64,000 nt of DNA from Elymus sibiricus (lineage: Eukaryota > Streptophyta > Magnoliopsida > Poales > Poaceae). The translations under genes and the position numbers were made by a program. The notes beneath the pieces are model-generated. The model had not been told where the DNA came from, did no database searches, and saw only the letters and a list, made by a program, of their open reading frames with translations. This document shows, piece by piece, positions 1 through 11,719 of the stretch; position 1 is the stretch's first letter, and the number at the start of each line of letters is the position of its first letter. The stretch covers positions 242,531,904 to 242,595,903 of the forward strand of contig CM077674.1 of NCBI GenBank assembly GCA_039707655.1, in the 5' to 3' direction.

Positions 1-285
1 ACTACTACTAAACTATCCACCGAAAGTCACCTATGCTAAAAATCTCAGGAACCATATACTCTGGGCTACTCGGTTGAAACACTTACTCCTGTGACCACTC
101 TTGATCACCTCAGAAACCTCAGACGATCATTCCCGAGATCGCTTACAACATTACCAGTGGTCTTTCACCAAATAAATACTCACCATGCTGGAACGAGTTC
201 TTCCATCATTAACAAGTCATTCCATCATAGGTGTTGATCAGACAGTGTGACTTAGTATGAACTGTGTCCAATACCGTGGACACAG

Positions 286-316
286 CTATTCGAATAGATT
301 CTTACACTCTGCAGAG
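286..316. promoter_or_regulatory. Paired palindromes in LTR
   Basis: Two perfect palindromes lie 9 bases apart: CTATTCGAATAG (286-297) and CTCTGCAGAG (307-316). The same pair recurs in the other LARD-type LTRs of the window. Function unknown; a protein-binding or RNA-structure role is inference. Confidence 0.6.
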
Positions 317-1934
317 GTTGCGCACTTTACCCACACTATGGAACTCCTGGTCCCGTACCTCGGTACACTTCCCTTCCGGGTGGACCGGTGCTGCTCCAAC
401 GAAACTTGCCTAACCCGTGACTCCTCCACCGTACCACCAACAATCACTCCCCCTACTGGGTCATGCCCTGGGTGGCCCCTGTGTCACTTCTGACACCTGC
501 CACCATCGTGGCCAAACAAACTGTCCCAAACGGGGACCTGAGCTCAAAAACCAAACCGGGCTCACAAGGTTATCGTCGTCTACCTGATCAGGGCAGCATG
601 CACGCATAACCTCCCCTCTTGGGTGGTACCGATAAAAGAGCACGCGGTTAGACCAAGCCAAGGCCATCCCATTCCGGTAGGTGTGGCTGCACTTGGAAAG
701 TTCGGTTCAGTGGCACTTGATCAACAATGAAGGAATTTATCCCCAAGCAACTATAGTCATTACTGACACTCCGGTATTACAGTGGTCCAAGTTACATCAA
801 TAACTAGCTAGAAATCCAATGAGCAATAAGATCAATACCACTACTGATCCCATATATGAGGTACTGGACGGAATCACAAAATAATCATAGACGGTAATCT
901 CTTAATCCAACCGTGTCATATCACCTTCAAACTTGAAATCTACTAATTACTATAATCTCATCATCAACATGACAGTAGTCTACTCAAGATCTCCAAAATA
1001 TTGCATGAATTAACTTATTTGCAAATAATTTGTATTATTAAAATAATTATTTAAACCATGATATTGAAATGCAATTATGCAAATGAGAGTTGTGGCTTGC
1101 CTTGCACCAAGGAAGTGTGGGAATACTCCTAGTCTTCACCAACTACTTAAATCAATCTGAAAAACATTTTTGGAAACATTTTCAAATATGACATAAAGCA
1201 TTTTCTTCTGTCCAGAAATTCTGGACAGCAAAGAAAAATACCAAAATTTTACAGCAAATAGAGGAGCTCATAAGAAAAATAATGCAAAAAGAATGAACTC
1301 ATTTGGACTTATGGTTTAAAAGATATTGATGGTCAAAGTTTGGTCAAAATTCTGTTTTGAATTGAATTTAAACAGAATTTCCAGAAAAAGCACAACCGGC
1401 CATGTCGAAGGTGTAAACTGGGAGTACGTCTCCACTTACAAACCTCTTCGGGCGCGGCTGGGTCGCTGACATGCGGGGCCCGCTGTCAGTTTTAAATAGA
1501 GAGAGAGGGGGAACAGGAAGAGGGCGGCTCACCGGCGAGGTTTGCCGGCGATGGCGACGGCGACGAGCTTGGGTGACAGCGGGGATGGATCGGGCGGACG
1601 ATGGCGAGCAAGCCCGTACCCGCAGCTCCCCGAATGTTGGCCGGACGGCGTCGCCCCCTTTGTCTCAGGCAGTGACCAACTACGGGCGTCGGCGGATCCG
1701 GTGATTCCGGCGAGCTCTTGGTCAGGGAAGAGGCTGGGATGGATCAGTGGAGCTCCACGAGCTCGATGGTGGTCTCGGCTAGGGTGGGGTGGACGGAGGC
1801 GAGCTGGAGAAGCAGGGGCAGAGCACCTCGCCGGAGATGGAGCAGAAGAGCCCTCCGGCTTGCTCCGGTGCTGCGAGGCGACGATTAGGAAAGGAAGAGC
1901 TCGAGTGGTGGGGAGAGACGGGGTCGGGGGCGGC

Positions 1935-1941
1935 TTTTATA
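1935..1941 (-). promoter_or_regulatory. LTR core promoter TATA box (3' LTR)
   Basis: Minus-strand TATAAAA inside the GC-rich island, in the same orientation as the element. The 5' LTR has it at the homologous place (9140-9146). Transcription would start about 30 bases further, near 1905. Confidence 0.55.
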
Positions 1942-3327
1942 GCCGGGCGGAGCCGCTGTGGCCAAATGTCGCCACCGATGTGCTGGCACGGCAAGGACGG
2001 CAAGCTGGCGGCTGCGCTAGCCGTCACGGCATGGCTAAAGTGGACATGAGCACGCAGGAGCGACGGGACACGAGCGGAGCCATTAAGAGCGTGAGGACAA
2101 CGGCGACGACCGAGGCGCCCTGTTCGGCCCGTGCATGAACTTGGCCATGTGCAGCAGCGAGCTTCGCCGGAGGTGGGAGAGGGTTAAGACGGGCCAGGTG
2201 GACAGCAGCGACACAGTCGGCATGCTTGGACAAGGACGAGCAGTACGGGATGGCCGGAGTGGTCGTGTTCGACGCGGGCGGCGTGCAGAGGACGACTTTG
2301 GCTTGGCCAGACGCGTGGTCACCGCATGCATTGGCGCACGCAGTGTGCTCTGGCCAGCCCAGTCATGTCTACGCGGTAGTCCTTTCAACATGAGGCCTCC
2401 CTGTGCTCCTGGTTTGACAAGATATGGCCTGGGCAGCTGCCTAGCTTCTAGACAAGTTTCTGGACAGAAACTTGAGCAGCAAGCTGAGGAGAAGTGGCTA
2501 GGGTTTTAGGGGTGAGAGTTTGTCATGATGAATTGTAGTAGGAAGGTGCCCACTCTGGAAAAATTCCAGCTCAAATGAACAAGTTTTGAATGTAGTTGCT
2601 TCACAACCACATCTTTGGTCCAGAAACATTGCTGAGGAAGATGCACTCATATGGATGGGTTTCTGGAGTTGAAACTTGGTATAGGTGGTTTATTTGGTGA
2701 TGCCAAGATGGCATAAAAATTTCATAGCATTTGGATAAGTATAAGTGGTACCTCCTTCATAAAGCTTCCTTCTGGATAGCAACTTGGAGGAATTTTATAG
2801 AAAAAATGGCTGAATGAAATGAGCCAAAAATTGGTGGATACAGATAATATGGGTAGGAGAATGTTCTGGATTAATTTCAGAATTTTTGTAGCAATATAAA
2901 ATATAGTTGCTTCACAAACTGAAATTATGACCAGAAGCAAAGATTGGATGCTGTGCTCACCATGAAGAATAAATCTTGAATATTTTCAAATATCCAAGGT
3001 TTATATGGTCCAGAGAATTTATGAGAATTTTCCTGGAATTTTTGGAAGAACAGAAATATAGGTTGCTTCACAACCTAGGGCTCAAAGGGTTATTCCTTTA
3101 ATGAAAAAGGAATATTTAATTGGAACAAAAATTGAGATGTGGCAAGAATAGAAATGACATGACTTGAGGAAAGTTTTTTTAAGCTTTGGTTCACTTGGGA
3201 GAGAAAATCAAAAACATTCCCAAGTTATAAGTCCAGAGAGCCATTCAAAACCAAAATCCAAACCAAATTCCAAATAAAATTCAAATGGGTTTTGAAAAGA
3301 AAAGTTGGTAAAAATCAGGGTGTCACA

Positions 3328-3344
3328 AACCTACCCCCCTTAAG
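3328..3344 (-). other. Polypurine tract of LARD-like element
   Basis: Minus-strand CTTAAGGGGGGTAGGTT directly abuts the TG start of the 3' LTR. It is the expected primer for plus-strand DNA synthesis and fixes the element as minus-strand. Confidence 0.85.
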
Positions 3345-4449
3345 ATAAATCTCGTCCTCAAGATTTGGTTGCTTAGGGAACAAGTATATGTAATCTTAAG
3401 GAAACCGGTTCCAACTCAGGTATCCTTCTCCGTGCATAATGTTCCCACTGAATTTCATATGACCTGACTATCGTGACCGGGGTGGTTTGCTTCACCTTGC
3501 CCATATTCTGACAGTTCTTTCCTCACCTGTTCATTACTATGCTGACTCCAATCCTATCACATCTGCTGGTCTACTTAACATGTTATCAAGACTGGAATGT
3601 GCCTTCTTCCCATAGGTCCGCGAAAGGTTCCTGATCGACCCGTCATTCTTTCACTGATAGTATAACGTGAAGTTGTGAATCACTGCCTCTCTTGAACACG
3701 AAACCTTTAGTCTTCACACTGAGATACTTGATGCATGCTTCCCGGGGTTTGCGGCAATGCTGAGAACTGCGGTGTTTCTTTTTGGCAGAGTCTGACTACT
3801 TGCAGGAAGTCTGAATCTCCCAAGCTAACTTCTTGTTCTCAAATCCACGCTGGCAACTTAGCTGCTACTTGCAACAAAATACCATACGTGAGAGCATTTT
3901 GAGTACTCATTTGTCGATATATCCATATGCTGTGCGATACGTTAGCACGGTCGTTGAGGTCGCACTGCTGAGCTGACCAAGAAGTCTTGACCTGACACGG
4001 CAAGCTTCAATATGTGCTGCTGACAACTTCAAGCGTATGCAGTTGGGCGGGAGGGTCATAGTGATATGAAACTCTTACAAACAGGGTGGTCCCCCTTGGA
4101 TATATATTCATGGTGACCCATTCGGAATCAGTCTGTCTTGGGTACCACTTTTGTTCCCGGACTATAGCTCTTGTTTCTTCACTACTGCCTTTCCTTCCGA
4201 GCCTTTTGCCAAAAGAGCTTGACCTAGTACCTCCATAGGTGCTGTTAGGTGCCATATTCTGGCAAGCATACCTTATCCTTATCCTTAGTGCAAACAGCTT
4301 TCACCGGCAAATTTATCTCATCACGAACCTTGACCATAGGGCGATGATTCTCCTAACCCCTTGCATGAAATCGGCGAATAAATCAGTAGCCACCAGAACG
4401 GTCTTTACAACTCAGATCTGGGACATCACTGATATAACTCAATCATGGC

Positions 4450-4680
4450 TCAAGACGGCTGGAAAACAGCTCAGAGCATGAGACCATGTTGATAAGAAGA
4501 ATGTAGCAGTTCCCTAAGACGACTGAAAAACAGCTCAGAGCATGGGGTCACTACTACAAAAAGAAACTCAACAGCTGCCCGAGACGGCCGAAAAGCAGCT
4601 CAGAACACGGGACAGTTGTTGAAAAGAGAAACATAAAGTTGGCATCCACCCCGGACGGCTGAAAGTAGCTCAGAACACAA
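4450..4680. repeat. Minisatellite, four units of about 66 bp
   Basis: A unit built on AGACGGCTGAAAA followed by CAGCTCAGAGCATG recurs near 4450, 4515, 4580 and 4651, with growing divergence. Confidence 0.7.
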
Positions 4681-5089
4681 GCGTGGTGCCGTTACCAAGA
4701 GAAGGCAAGCAAGGGTTCATCAAAATCACCTACTAGGTTCTCAAGGACGAGAAGACTTGCCTGGTCCACTGTTGCCAGGATGGGCATCCCGAATTGCCTT
4801 TTCCTCATAACATATCAGTCCTTGTAATATGCTGAGGTGTATATTGGTCTTCTTCATTTTGCATGGCTTATATAGCTGTCGGATCCTTACCTTCCTTTGG
4901 TAGGTCTGCCTGAACAGGGTTGCTCCTTGTATAGTGACTTGTGTGACCTAGGCAACATGCCTACCATATACGGAAGTATGTATAGCTGAACATCTAATTC
5001 CTGGGACTTGACTCTTATGATGCACTACCAATGCATTGTATACTTGCGGGTACTACTATTGCCAGCTGGGTGGTGGTGCCGTACTGACG

Positions 5090-5360
5090 AAGGTCGGATA
5101 GCTTACGAGAGAAGCCATCGAGAGTATCATGTTGAAGAAGACTGGGTAGCTTATGCCCGAGGCTTTTGCTGGGATAGCATGCTGAGGAAGGCTGGATGGC
5201 GTACCCCCGAAGCCTCCCTTCCTGGTTGCTTATGCGGGAAGACCCGGTGCCTTATTCTGGAAGCTTTCTGCGGTAGCTTACCGAAGAAGCCAGAGTAGCT
5301 TATGCCGAAAGCTACCCACATATCGCACTGAGAAAGATCCGAGGAGCCTTGCACCGTAAG
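5090..5360. repeat. Imperfect tandem repeats of about 45-60 bp
   Basis: Five to six units share GAAG..(C/T)GG.TAGCTTATGC followed by GAAGCC or similar, between about 5090 and 5360. They lie in the non-coding middle of the LARD-like element. Confidence 0.6.
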
Positions 5361-6136
5361 CTTTTCTGTTAGCGTGTGCAGGAAGACTAGGTTGCTTACA
5401 CTCGAAGTTTCTCTTCATGATCTGCTGACGGAATACCATATATACCACCTCATAACTCCAGTCGTAAAAAAAATAATTTGCCTGACTTTTCTTCTTGCCG
5501 GGTACTAGGTGCATGGCACGTTCTTGTTTGCTTCCAGGTATAACCTGTTTCATGTTCTGCCCAAGCAGAACCAACTTTGTACCCGATTTATACCCTTGAC
5601 CCGATTGGTCCTGTATCCAAATTATCCTCTTGCTGGTTTCTCCCAGTTGAAATGGTTACATCTTAAGGCAGGCTTGATGCTGATAGCCAATCCAGGATAT
5701 CATTTGTAATCCCGACCATATCTTCCCAATACCAGGCAGTCCATTAATACTTCCATAAAGTTCAGCTGAGCTTCCAATTATTTAAAATCCTCATTAACTC
5801 GTTAAATCCATTGGGGTTGATGAGCAACTTCCATAGGGTAGAGTAAAGTGACACCGAAGAGCCAAATAAAACGGCAAACAAAAACTGCTCAATAAAATGT
5901 ACTGGGCTTACAAGAAAACCACACTTTATTGCTACTCAAGGCAATTTACAACACTCAGTACTATCACAACTCATGCAGCATGAACCTCGCAAGTACTTAG
6001 GTACTATGGTCGGAAGGCAGGTTACTGGAGAGCGAAGGAGCTGGCGGAGAGGTCGACGGAGCTAAAGCCATACCAAGAGCTCTCCGGGCTCGAGTTGGAT
6101 CTCTGGCCAGTTCAGCGATGAGGACGTATTCGGCAA

Positions 6137-6553
6137 TCATGTAACGGGACATGTATGCCACCGCTGGGTCGTCGTCCGAGTGAACGGGAGGAAATCTAAC
6201 CCGTCTGGGGTGATGGCCATGGTGGGATAGTTGTGGAAGGCACGATTCTCTTGCATCGTGCTCTCCCGATGACGAAGAACTGTGAGGCCTGCTAGAGCGG
6301 CCAGCTGGATGGCGCGCTCTGGGGTAGAGGCATAACCACCATGGAGGCTATAGGTGCGCTTCCCCAAAGGTAGGTCAACTGACAGAATGACATTGGCATG
6401 ATACTCAAGCACCAGTCCTGCAAGCGGGGTCTGGAACACTTGGTACCTTGGCATCTCCCCGCTGGGATAGAGAAGACGCCAAACATCCTGAAGCAAGGAT
6501 GCGAAGCTGAGGGGTGCAGGGGCTGAGTCGTAGTTAACCGGAACGGATGCCAT
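6137..6553 (-). CDS. 138-residue ORF at gag position of LARD-like element, dsRBD-like layout
   Basis: This intact ORF starts 180 bases inside the PBS, where gag would normally start. ATG at 6553 is followed by GCA, a good plant context. No zinc knuckle, protease or RT motif is present. Residues 15-95 follow a helix-strand-strand-strand-helix order like a double-stranded-RNA-binding domain: helix SFASLLQDVWRLL (about 16-28), strands PRYQVF (35-40), LEYHANVIL (49-57) and RTYSLHGGY (66-74), then TPERAIQLAALAGLTVLR (77-94), which keeps the A...AA..A...L spacing of the dsRBD end helix. The lysines that normally touch RNA at the start of that helix are absent. RNA binding is therefore doubtful even if the fold is right. 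Element-encoded accessory protein is inference. Confidence 0.55.
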   Translation of the reverse strand: MASVPVNYDSAPAPLSFASLLQDVWRLLYPSGEMPRYQVFQTPLAGLVLEYHANVILSVDLPLGKRTYSLHGGYASTPERAIQLAALAGLTVLRHRESTMQENRAFHNYPTMAITPDGLDFLPFTRTTTQRWHTCPVT

Positions 6554-6716
6554 CTACAAAATCAGCTGGTTAGTGAGCCAAATCTAAATGCATGCTATGC
6601 GACAAACAAATGCAACAACCAAATGCAGCAACTCAAATGCAACACACAAGCGAGCTGGGCTCTAGCCTAATGGTTTCTAACGCTCGGGTTGGCTAGGGTG
6701 TCCTATAGCCAGACCT

Positions 6717-6728
6717 GCTCTGGTACCA
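6717..6728 (-). other. Primer-binding site (tRNA-iMet type)
   Basis: Minus-strand TGGTACCAGAGC, five bases inside the 5' LTR end, differs by one base from the usual initiator-Met primer site TGGTATCAGAGC. It confirms the direction of the element. Confidence 0.8.
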
Positions 6729-7071
6729 AACCTTGTGGCACCCCAGCTCAGAGTCACCGGAGCACCCCGTATTCCAGCCCAGAGATCAAGTCTTCTGGAA
6801 TACGGCACTGCTTGGCATAGAACAAATCAACTCTTTATTACTAATAGTTGGGGTATAAGAGTTACAAAGAGTTTACAAAGGTTACAATGATACCACTAAT
6901 GCTAAAGTAGCTCTATGCTAGCAGTGGCACAAATCCTAGCAGCGGAACCACGGCATCGGTAATGGACTCCACTCTGCAGGGACTCTGGCTGGGACACGTC
7001 CTAGCTCACCACTCGAAATCCTTGGCTATGCAAACAGGGCAGCACCTGCAAACTGGCATGACACGCCAGGT

Positions 7072-7090
7072 GAGTACTTTGAATGTACTC
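7072..7090 (-). promoter_or_regulatory. Conserved GAGTAC hairpin in LTR
   Basis: GAGTAC (7072-7077) and GTACTC (7085-7090) flank a 7-base loop. The same arrangement occurs in both solo LTRs of the window (14902-14920 and 27464-27484). It sits in the U5-side part of the LTR. Role unknown. Confidence 0.5.
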
Positions 7091-7481
7091 GCAAGCTCAC
7101 AACAAACACAAGCATCAAGGCATGACAACGTCATAGTAAATCATGTTTATATCAGATCCAGATGTTATTAAAAAGGGTGGAAGAAAATAATAACATACTA
7201 CTACTAAACTATCCACCGAAAGTCACCTATGCTAAAAATCTCAGGAACCATATACTCTGGGCTACTCGGTTGAAACACTTACTCCTGTGACCACTCTTGG
7301 TCACCTCAGAAACCTCAGACGATCATTCCCGAGATCGCTTACAACATTACCAGTGGTCTTTCACCAAATAAATACTCACCATGCTGGAACGAGTTCTTCC
7401 ATCATTAACAAGTCATTCCATCATAGGTGTTGATCAGACAGTGTGACTTAGTACAAACTGTGTCCAATACTATGGACACAG

Positions 7482-7512
7482 CTATTCGAATAGATTCTTA
7501 CACTCTGCAGAG
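7482..7512. promoter_or_regulatory. Paired palindromes in LTR
   Basis: CTATTCGAATAG (7482-7493) and CTCTGCAGAG (7503-7512), identical in sequence and spacing to the pair at 286-316. Confidence 0.6.
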
Positions 7513-9139
7513 GTTGCGCACTTTACCCACACTATGGAACTCCTGGTCCCGTACCTCGGTACACTTCCCTTCTGGGTGGACCAGTGCTGCTCCAACGAAA
7601 CTTGCCTAACCCGTGACTCCTCCACCGTACCACCGACAATCACTCCCCCTACCGGGTCATGCCTTGGGTGGCCCCTGTGTCACTTCTGACACCTGCCACC
7701 ATCGTGGCCAAACAAACTGTCCCAAACGGGGACCTGAGCTCAAAAACCAAACCGGGCTCACAAGGTTATCGTCGTCTACCTGATCAGGGCAGCACGCACG
7801 CATAACCTCCCCTCTTGGGTGGTACCGATAAAAGAGCACGCGGTTAGACCAAGCCAAGGCCATCCCATTCTGGCAGGTGTGGCTGCACTTGGAAAGTTCG
7901 GTTCAGTGGCACTTGATCAACAATGAAGGAATTTATCCCCAAGCAACTATAGTCATTACTGACACTCCGGTATTACAGTGGTCCAAGTTACATCAATAAC
8001 TAGCTAGAAATCCAATGAGCAATAAGATCAATACCACTACTGATCCCATATATGAGGTACCAGATGGAATCACAAAAAAATCATAGACGGTAATCTCTTA
8101 ATCCAACCGTGTCATATCACCTTCAAACTTGAAATCTACTAATGACTATAATCTCATCATCAACATGACAGTAGTCTACTCAAGAACTCCAAAATAATGC
8201 ATGAATTAACTTATTTGCAAATAATTTGTATTATTAAAATAATTATTTAAACCATGATATTGCAATGCAATTATGCAAATGAGAGTTGTGGCTTGCCTTG
8301 CACCAAGGAAGTGTGGGAATACTCCTAGTCTTCACCAACTACTCAAATCAATCTGAAAAACATTTTTGGAAACATTTTCAAATATCACATAAAGCATTTT
8401 CTTCTGTCCAGAAATTCTAGACAGCAAAGAAAAATACCAAAATTTTACAGCAAATAGAGGAGCTCATAAGAAAAATAATGCAAAAAGAATGAACTCATTT
8501 GGACTTATGGTTAAAAAGATATTGATGGTCAAAGTTTGGTCAAAATTCTGTTTTGAATTGAATTTAAACAGAATTTCCAAAAAAAACACAGCCGGCCACG
8601 TCGAAGGCGTAAAGTGGGAGTACGTCTCCACTTATGTACCGCTTCGGGTATGGCTGGGTCACTGACATGCGGGGCCCGCTGTCAGTTTTAAATAGATAGA
8701 GAGGGGGAACAGGAAGAGGGCGGCTCACCGGCGAGGTTTGCCGGCGATGGCGACGGCGGTGAGCTTGGGTGACGGCGGGGATGGATCGGACGGACGACGG
8801 TGAGCAAGCCCATACCCGCAGCTCCCTGAATGGTGGCTTGACGGCGTCGCCCCCTTCGTCTCAGGCGGTGATCAGCTACGGGCGTCGGCGGATCCAGTGA
8901 TTCCGGCGAGCTCTTGGTCAGGGAAGAGCCTGGGATGGATCAGTGGAGCTCCACGAGCTCGATGGTGGTCTCGGCTAGGGCTGGGGTGGACAGAGGCGAG
9001 CTGCAGAAGCAGGGGCAGAGCGGCGGAGCACCTCGCCGGAGATGGAGCAGAAGATCCCTCCGGCTTGCTCCGGTGCTGCGAGGCGACGATTAGGAGAGGA
9101 AGAGCTCGAGTGGTGGGGAGAGACGGGGTCGGGGGCGGC

Positions 9140-9146
9140 TTTTATA
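9140..9146 (-). promoter_or_regulatory. LTR core promoter TATA box (5' LTR)
   Basis: Minus-strand TATAAAA between GC-rich flanks, correctly oriented to transcribe the element towards the PBS at 6728. Predicted start near 9110. Confidence 0.6.
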
Positions 9147-10534
9147 GCCGGGCGGAGCCGCTGTGGCCGAATGCCGCCATCGATGTGCTGGCACGGCAAG
9201 GACGGCGAGCTGGCGGCTACGCTGGCCATCGCGGCGTGGCTGAAGTGGACGTGAGCGCGCAGGAGCGACGGGACGCGAGCGGAGCCATTAAGAGCGTGAG
9301 GACAACGGCGAGGACCGCGGCGCCCAGTTCGGCCCGTGCATGAACTTGGCCATGTGCGGCGGCGAGCTTCGCCGGAGGTTGCAGAGGGTTGCAGACGGGC
9401 CAGGTGGACGGCAGCGACGCAGTCGGCATGCTTGCACAAGGAGGGACAGTACGGGATGGCCGGAGTGGTCGTGTCCGATGCGGGCGGCATGCAGAGCACG
9501 ACTTTGGCTCGGCCAGACGCGTGGTCACCGCATGCATTGGCACACGCAGTGCGCTCTGGCCAGTCCAGTCGTGTCTACGCGGTAGTCCTATAAACATGAG
9601 GCCTCCTTGTGCTCCTGGTTTGACAAGATATGTACTGGGCAGCTGGCTAGCTTCCAGACAAGTTTCTGGACAGAAACTTGAGCAGCAAGCTGTGGAGAAA
9701 TGGCTAAGGTTTTAGGGGTAAGAGTTTGTCATGATGAATTGTAGTAGGAAGGTGCCCACTCTGGAAAAATTCCAGCTCAAATGAAAAAGTTTTGAATGTA
9801 GTTGCTTCACAACCACATCTTTGGTCCAGAAACATTGCTAAGTAAGATGCACTCATATGGATGGGTTTCTAGAGTTGAAACTTGGTATAGGTGGGTTATT
9901 TTGTGATGCCAATATGCCATAAAAATTTCATAGCATTTGGATAAGTATAAGTGGTACCTCCTTCATAAAGCTTCCTTCTGGACAGCAACTTGGAGGAATT
10001 TTATAGAAAAAATGGCTGAATGAAATGAGCCAAAAATTGGTGGAGACTGATAATCTGGGTAGGAGAATACCCTGGATTAATTTCAGAATTTTTGGAGCAA
10101 TATAAAATATAGTTGCTTCACAAACTGAAATTATCACCAGAAGCAAAGATTGGATGCTGTGCTCACCATGAAGTATAAATCTTGAATATTTTCACATATC
10201 CAAGGTTTATATGGTCCAGAGAATTTATGAGAATTTTCCTGGAAGTTTTGGAAGAACAAAAATATAGGTTGCTTCACAACCTAGGGCTCAAAGGGTTATT
10301 CCTTTAATGAAAAAGGAATATTTAATTGGAAGAAAAATTGAGATGTGGCAAGAATAGAAATGACATGACTTGAGGAAAGTTTTTGTATGCTTTGGTTCAC
10401 TTGGGAGAGAAAATCAAAAACATTCCCAAGTTATAAGTCCATAGAGCCATTCAAAACCAAAATCCAAACCAAATTCCAAATAAAATTCAAATGGGTTTTG
10501 AAAAGAAAAGTTGGTAAAAACCAGGGTGTCACAA

Positions 10535-11160
10535 AACATATGTATGGAAGTGTTGTGTGGTGTGTTTGAATACCCAATGCACAACTTTGATGTGGCACCG
10601 TGCTTTGGAACCGAAAAGTCCCCACGCGGAGCGAGGGTTCATGATGCGTACTATGTATGTCACCCCACTTCGAGCCGGTGACGGTGATTCATGCGTACGC
10701 ATGCGCTCAAGCTTAGGTCTGGAATCTCACCATGACCTACTATACGGTAACACGAACCAAAGAAGAAGAATCCACCCTAGTAACCTCTCGCGTTGTCGAT
10801 CGAAGTGATGGACGTCCACGCAGGCCCACGGATATATAGGTTTGTCGCCGATAACCACGCGAGGGGGAGTACTGTCCGAAAACAGCCACTGCATGCATGC
10901 ATGTGTCCCAAACATTTGTATGGAGGTGATGTATGCATGTTTGAATACCATGCACAACATTGATGTGGCGCCTGCGTCAAAAATCGTACAGTCCCCACAC
11001 AGAGCGAGATCGGTTCATGACGCGTCGTGTGCTGCCCCCCCTCCACTTCGATCTGGTGGGAGGGATTCATGCGTACACATGCATGCGCTCAAACTATATT
11101 ATGTAATCTCACAGCATGACCTATACCATAGGACAAACCAAAAATTAATCCCCTCCTAAG
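10535..11160. repeat. Diverged tandem duplication, period about 376 bp
   Basis: Unit 1 (from 10535) and unit 2 (from 10911) share, in order, AACAT.TGTATGGA, TGTTTGAATACC, GCACAAC.TTGATGTGGC, a block around CCCCAC.C.GAGCGAG and CATGCGCTCAA. No coding capacity is evident. The LARD-like element is inserted at the left edge of unit 1. Confidence 0.7.
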
Positions 11161-11168
11161 TCAAATTA

Positions 11169-11410
11169 CACTACTGCAGGAATGCCTAGCAGTGGCGGGT
11201 GGGAAAAGGCTAGCAGTGGCGGGCAAGGCTCCCAGGGGCGCCCGCCACCGACCTCCCGCCACTGCTATTATGGCATCAGTGGCGGGCGGGCGGCCCGCCA
11301 CTAGTACAGCCTCATCAGTGGCGAGCGGTGGAGTTTGCTCGCCAGTAGTAGAATATTTGCAGTGGCGGGTTGTGTTTACGTGCCCGCCACTACAAGCGAC
11401 GCCATGAGAG
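11169..11410 (+). mobile_element. CACTA-like transposon terminus (fragment)
   Basis: Starts CACTACTGCAGGAATG and then carries at least six copies of AGTGGCGGG or its complement CCCGCCACT in both orientations. A CACTA end followed by short subterminal repeats in both orientations is the classic CACTA arrangement, where transposase subunits bind. No transposase and no matching opposite end is seen. The fragment ends where the next LTR begins. Confidence 0.6.
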
Positions 11411-11691
11411 GTCTTGAAAATAAAATCGAGTGTCCGGGGTAGTCCAGCCAGCCCCTGAGACACTCAGGAAATAAAATAAGAGAAACGGGTTAGTCCACAA
11501 TAATATGCATAGTAATAATAATACCTATAATAGTAGCATATATGTTAACAAAAATTATACATGATGGCATTAGAGTGACAATAATTTTCCTGCAAATTTA
11601 TTCATGCTCAATTTAATTATTTTCCTCTGAAGACCGACACCGGGACCGACACTTGACCCTGCCCAGCCAACGTCCTTGACCGCGGACACGG

Positions 11692-11719
11692 CTATTCGAA
11701 TAGATATAACTCTGCAGAG
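11692..11719. promoter_or_regulatory. Paired palindromes in LTR
   Basis: CTATTCGAATAG (11692-11703) and CTCTGCAGAG (11710-11719). Spacing is 6 rather than 9 bases, in an LTR whose surrounding sequence has diverged strongly from the LARD LTR. Confidence 0.55.

Larger units (their letters stand above)
1..3327 (-). mobile_element. 3' LTR of LARD-like retrotransposon (cut by window edge)
   Basis: Positions 1-3327 match 7197-10533 almost base for base, which defines two LTRs of one element. Read on the minus strand the LTR starts TGTGACACCC at 3327. Its far end lies outside the window. It has an AT-rich start (about 2510-3327), a GC-rich island (about 1430-2500) with a minus-strand TATA box at 1935, and the paired palindromes at 286-316. 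The open frames in the GC island differ between the two LTR copies and look like nothing known, so I do not call them genes. LTRs of this size around a 3.4 kb non-coding middle fit the Triticeae LARD class (Sukkula and relatives); the family name is inference. Confidence 0.88.
3328..6733 (-). mobile_element. Internal domain of LARD-like element
   Basis: This 3.4 kb lies between PPT and PBS. I find no gag, protease, reverse transcriptase, RNase H or integrase motif on either strand. It holds one short ORF close to the PBS (6137-6553) and two minisatellite patches (4450-4680, 5090-5360). The other stretches (3345-4449, 5361-6136, 6554-6716) show no gene. A 3.4 kb middle with 3.8 kb LTRs matches known LARD proportions. 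Such elements must move with proteins supplied by other retrotransposons. Confidence 0.85.
6734..10533 (-). mobile_element. 5' LTR of LARD-like retrotransposon
   Basis: A 3800 bp LTR, minus strand TGTGACACCC ... GGGTGCCACA. It aligns to 1-3327 over its first 3.3 kb with scattered substitutions and few indels, so insertion was fairly recent but not very young. The GC-rich island (about 8640-9600) carries the TATA box at 9140. The half near the PBS carries paired palindromes (7482-7512) and a GAGTAC/GTACTC hairpin (7072-7090). The right flank AAACA (10534-10538) should be the target duplication; its partner lies outside the window. Confidence 0.9.

Noticed and set aside
1471..2509. Several long frames on both strands in the GC-rich island of the LARD LTRs (also 8897-9715)
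   Set aside because: The two LTR copies give different lengths and frames, composition is GC-driven, and no domain is visible.
11161..11463. 100-codon minus-strand frame
   Set aside because: Runs through the AGTGGCGGG subterminal repeats of a CACTA end.
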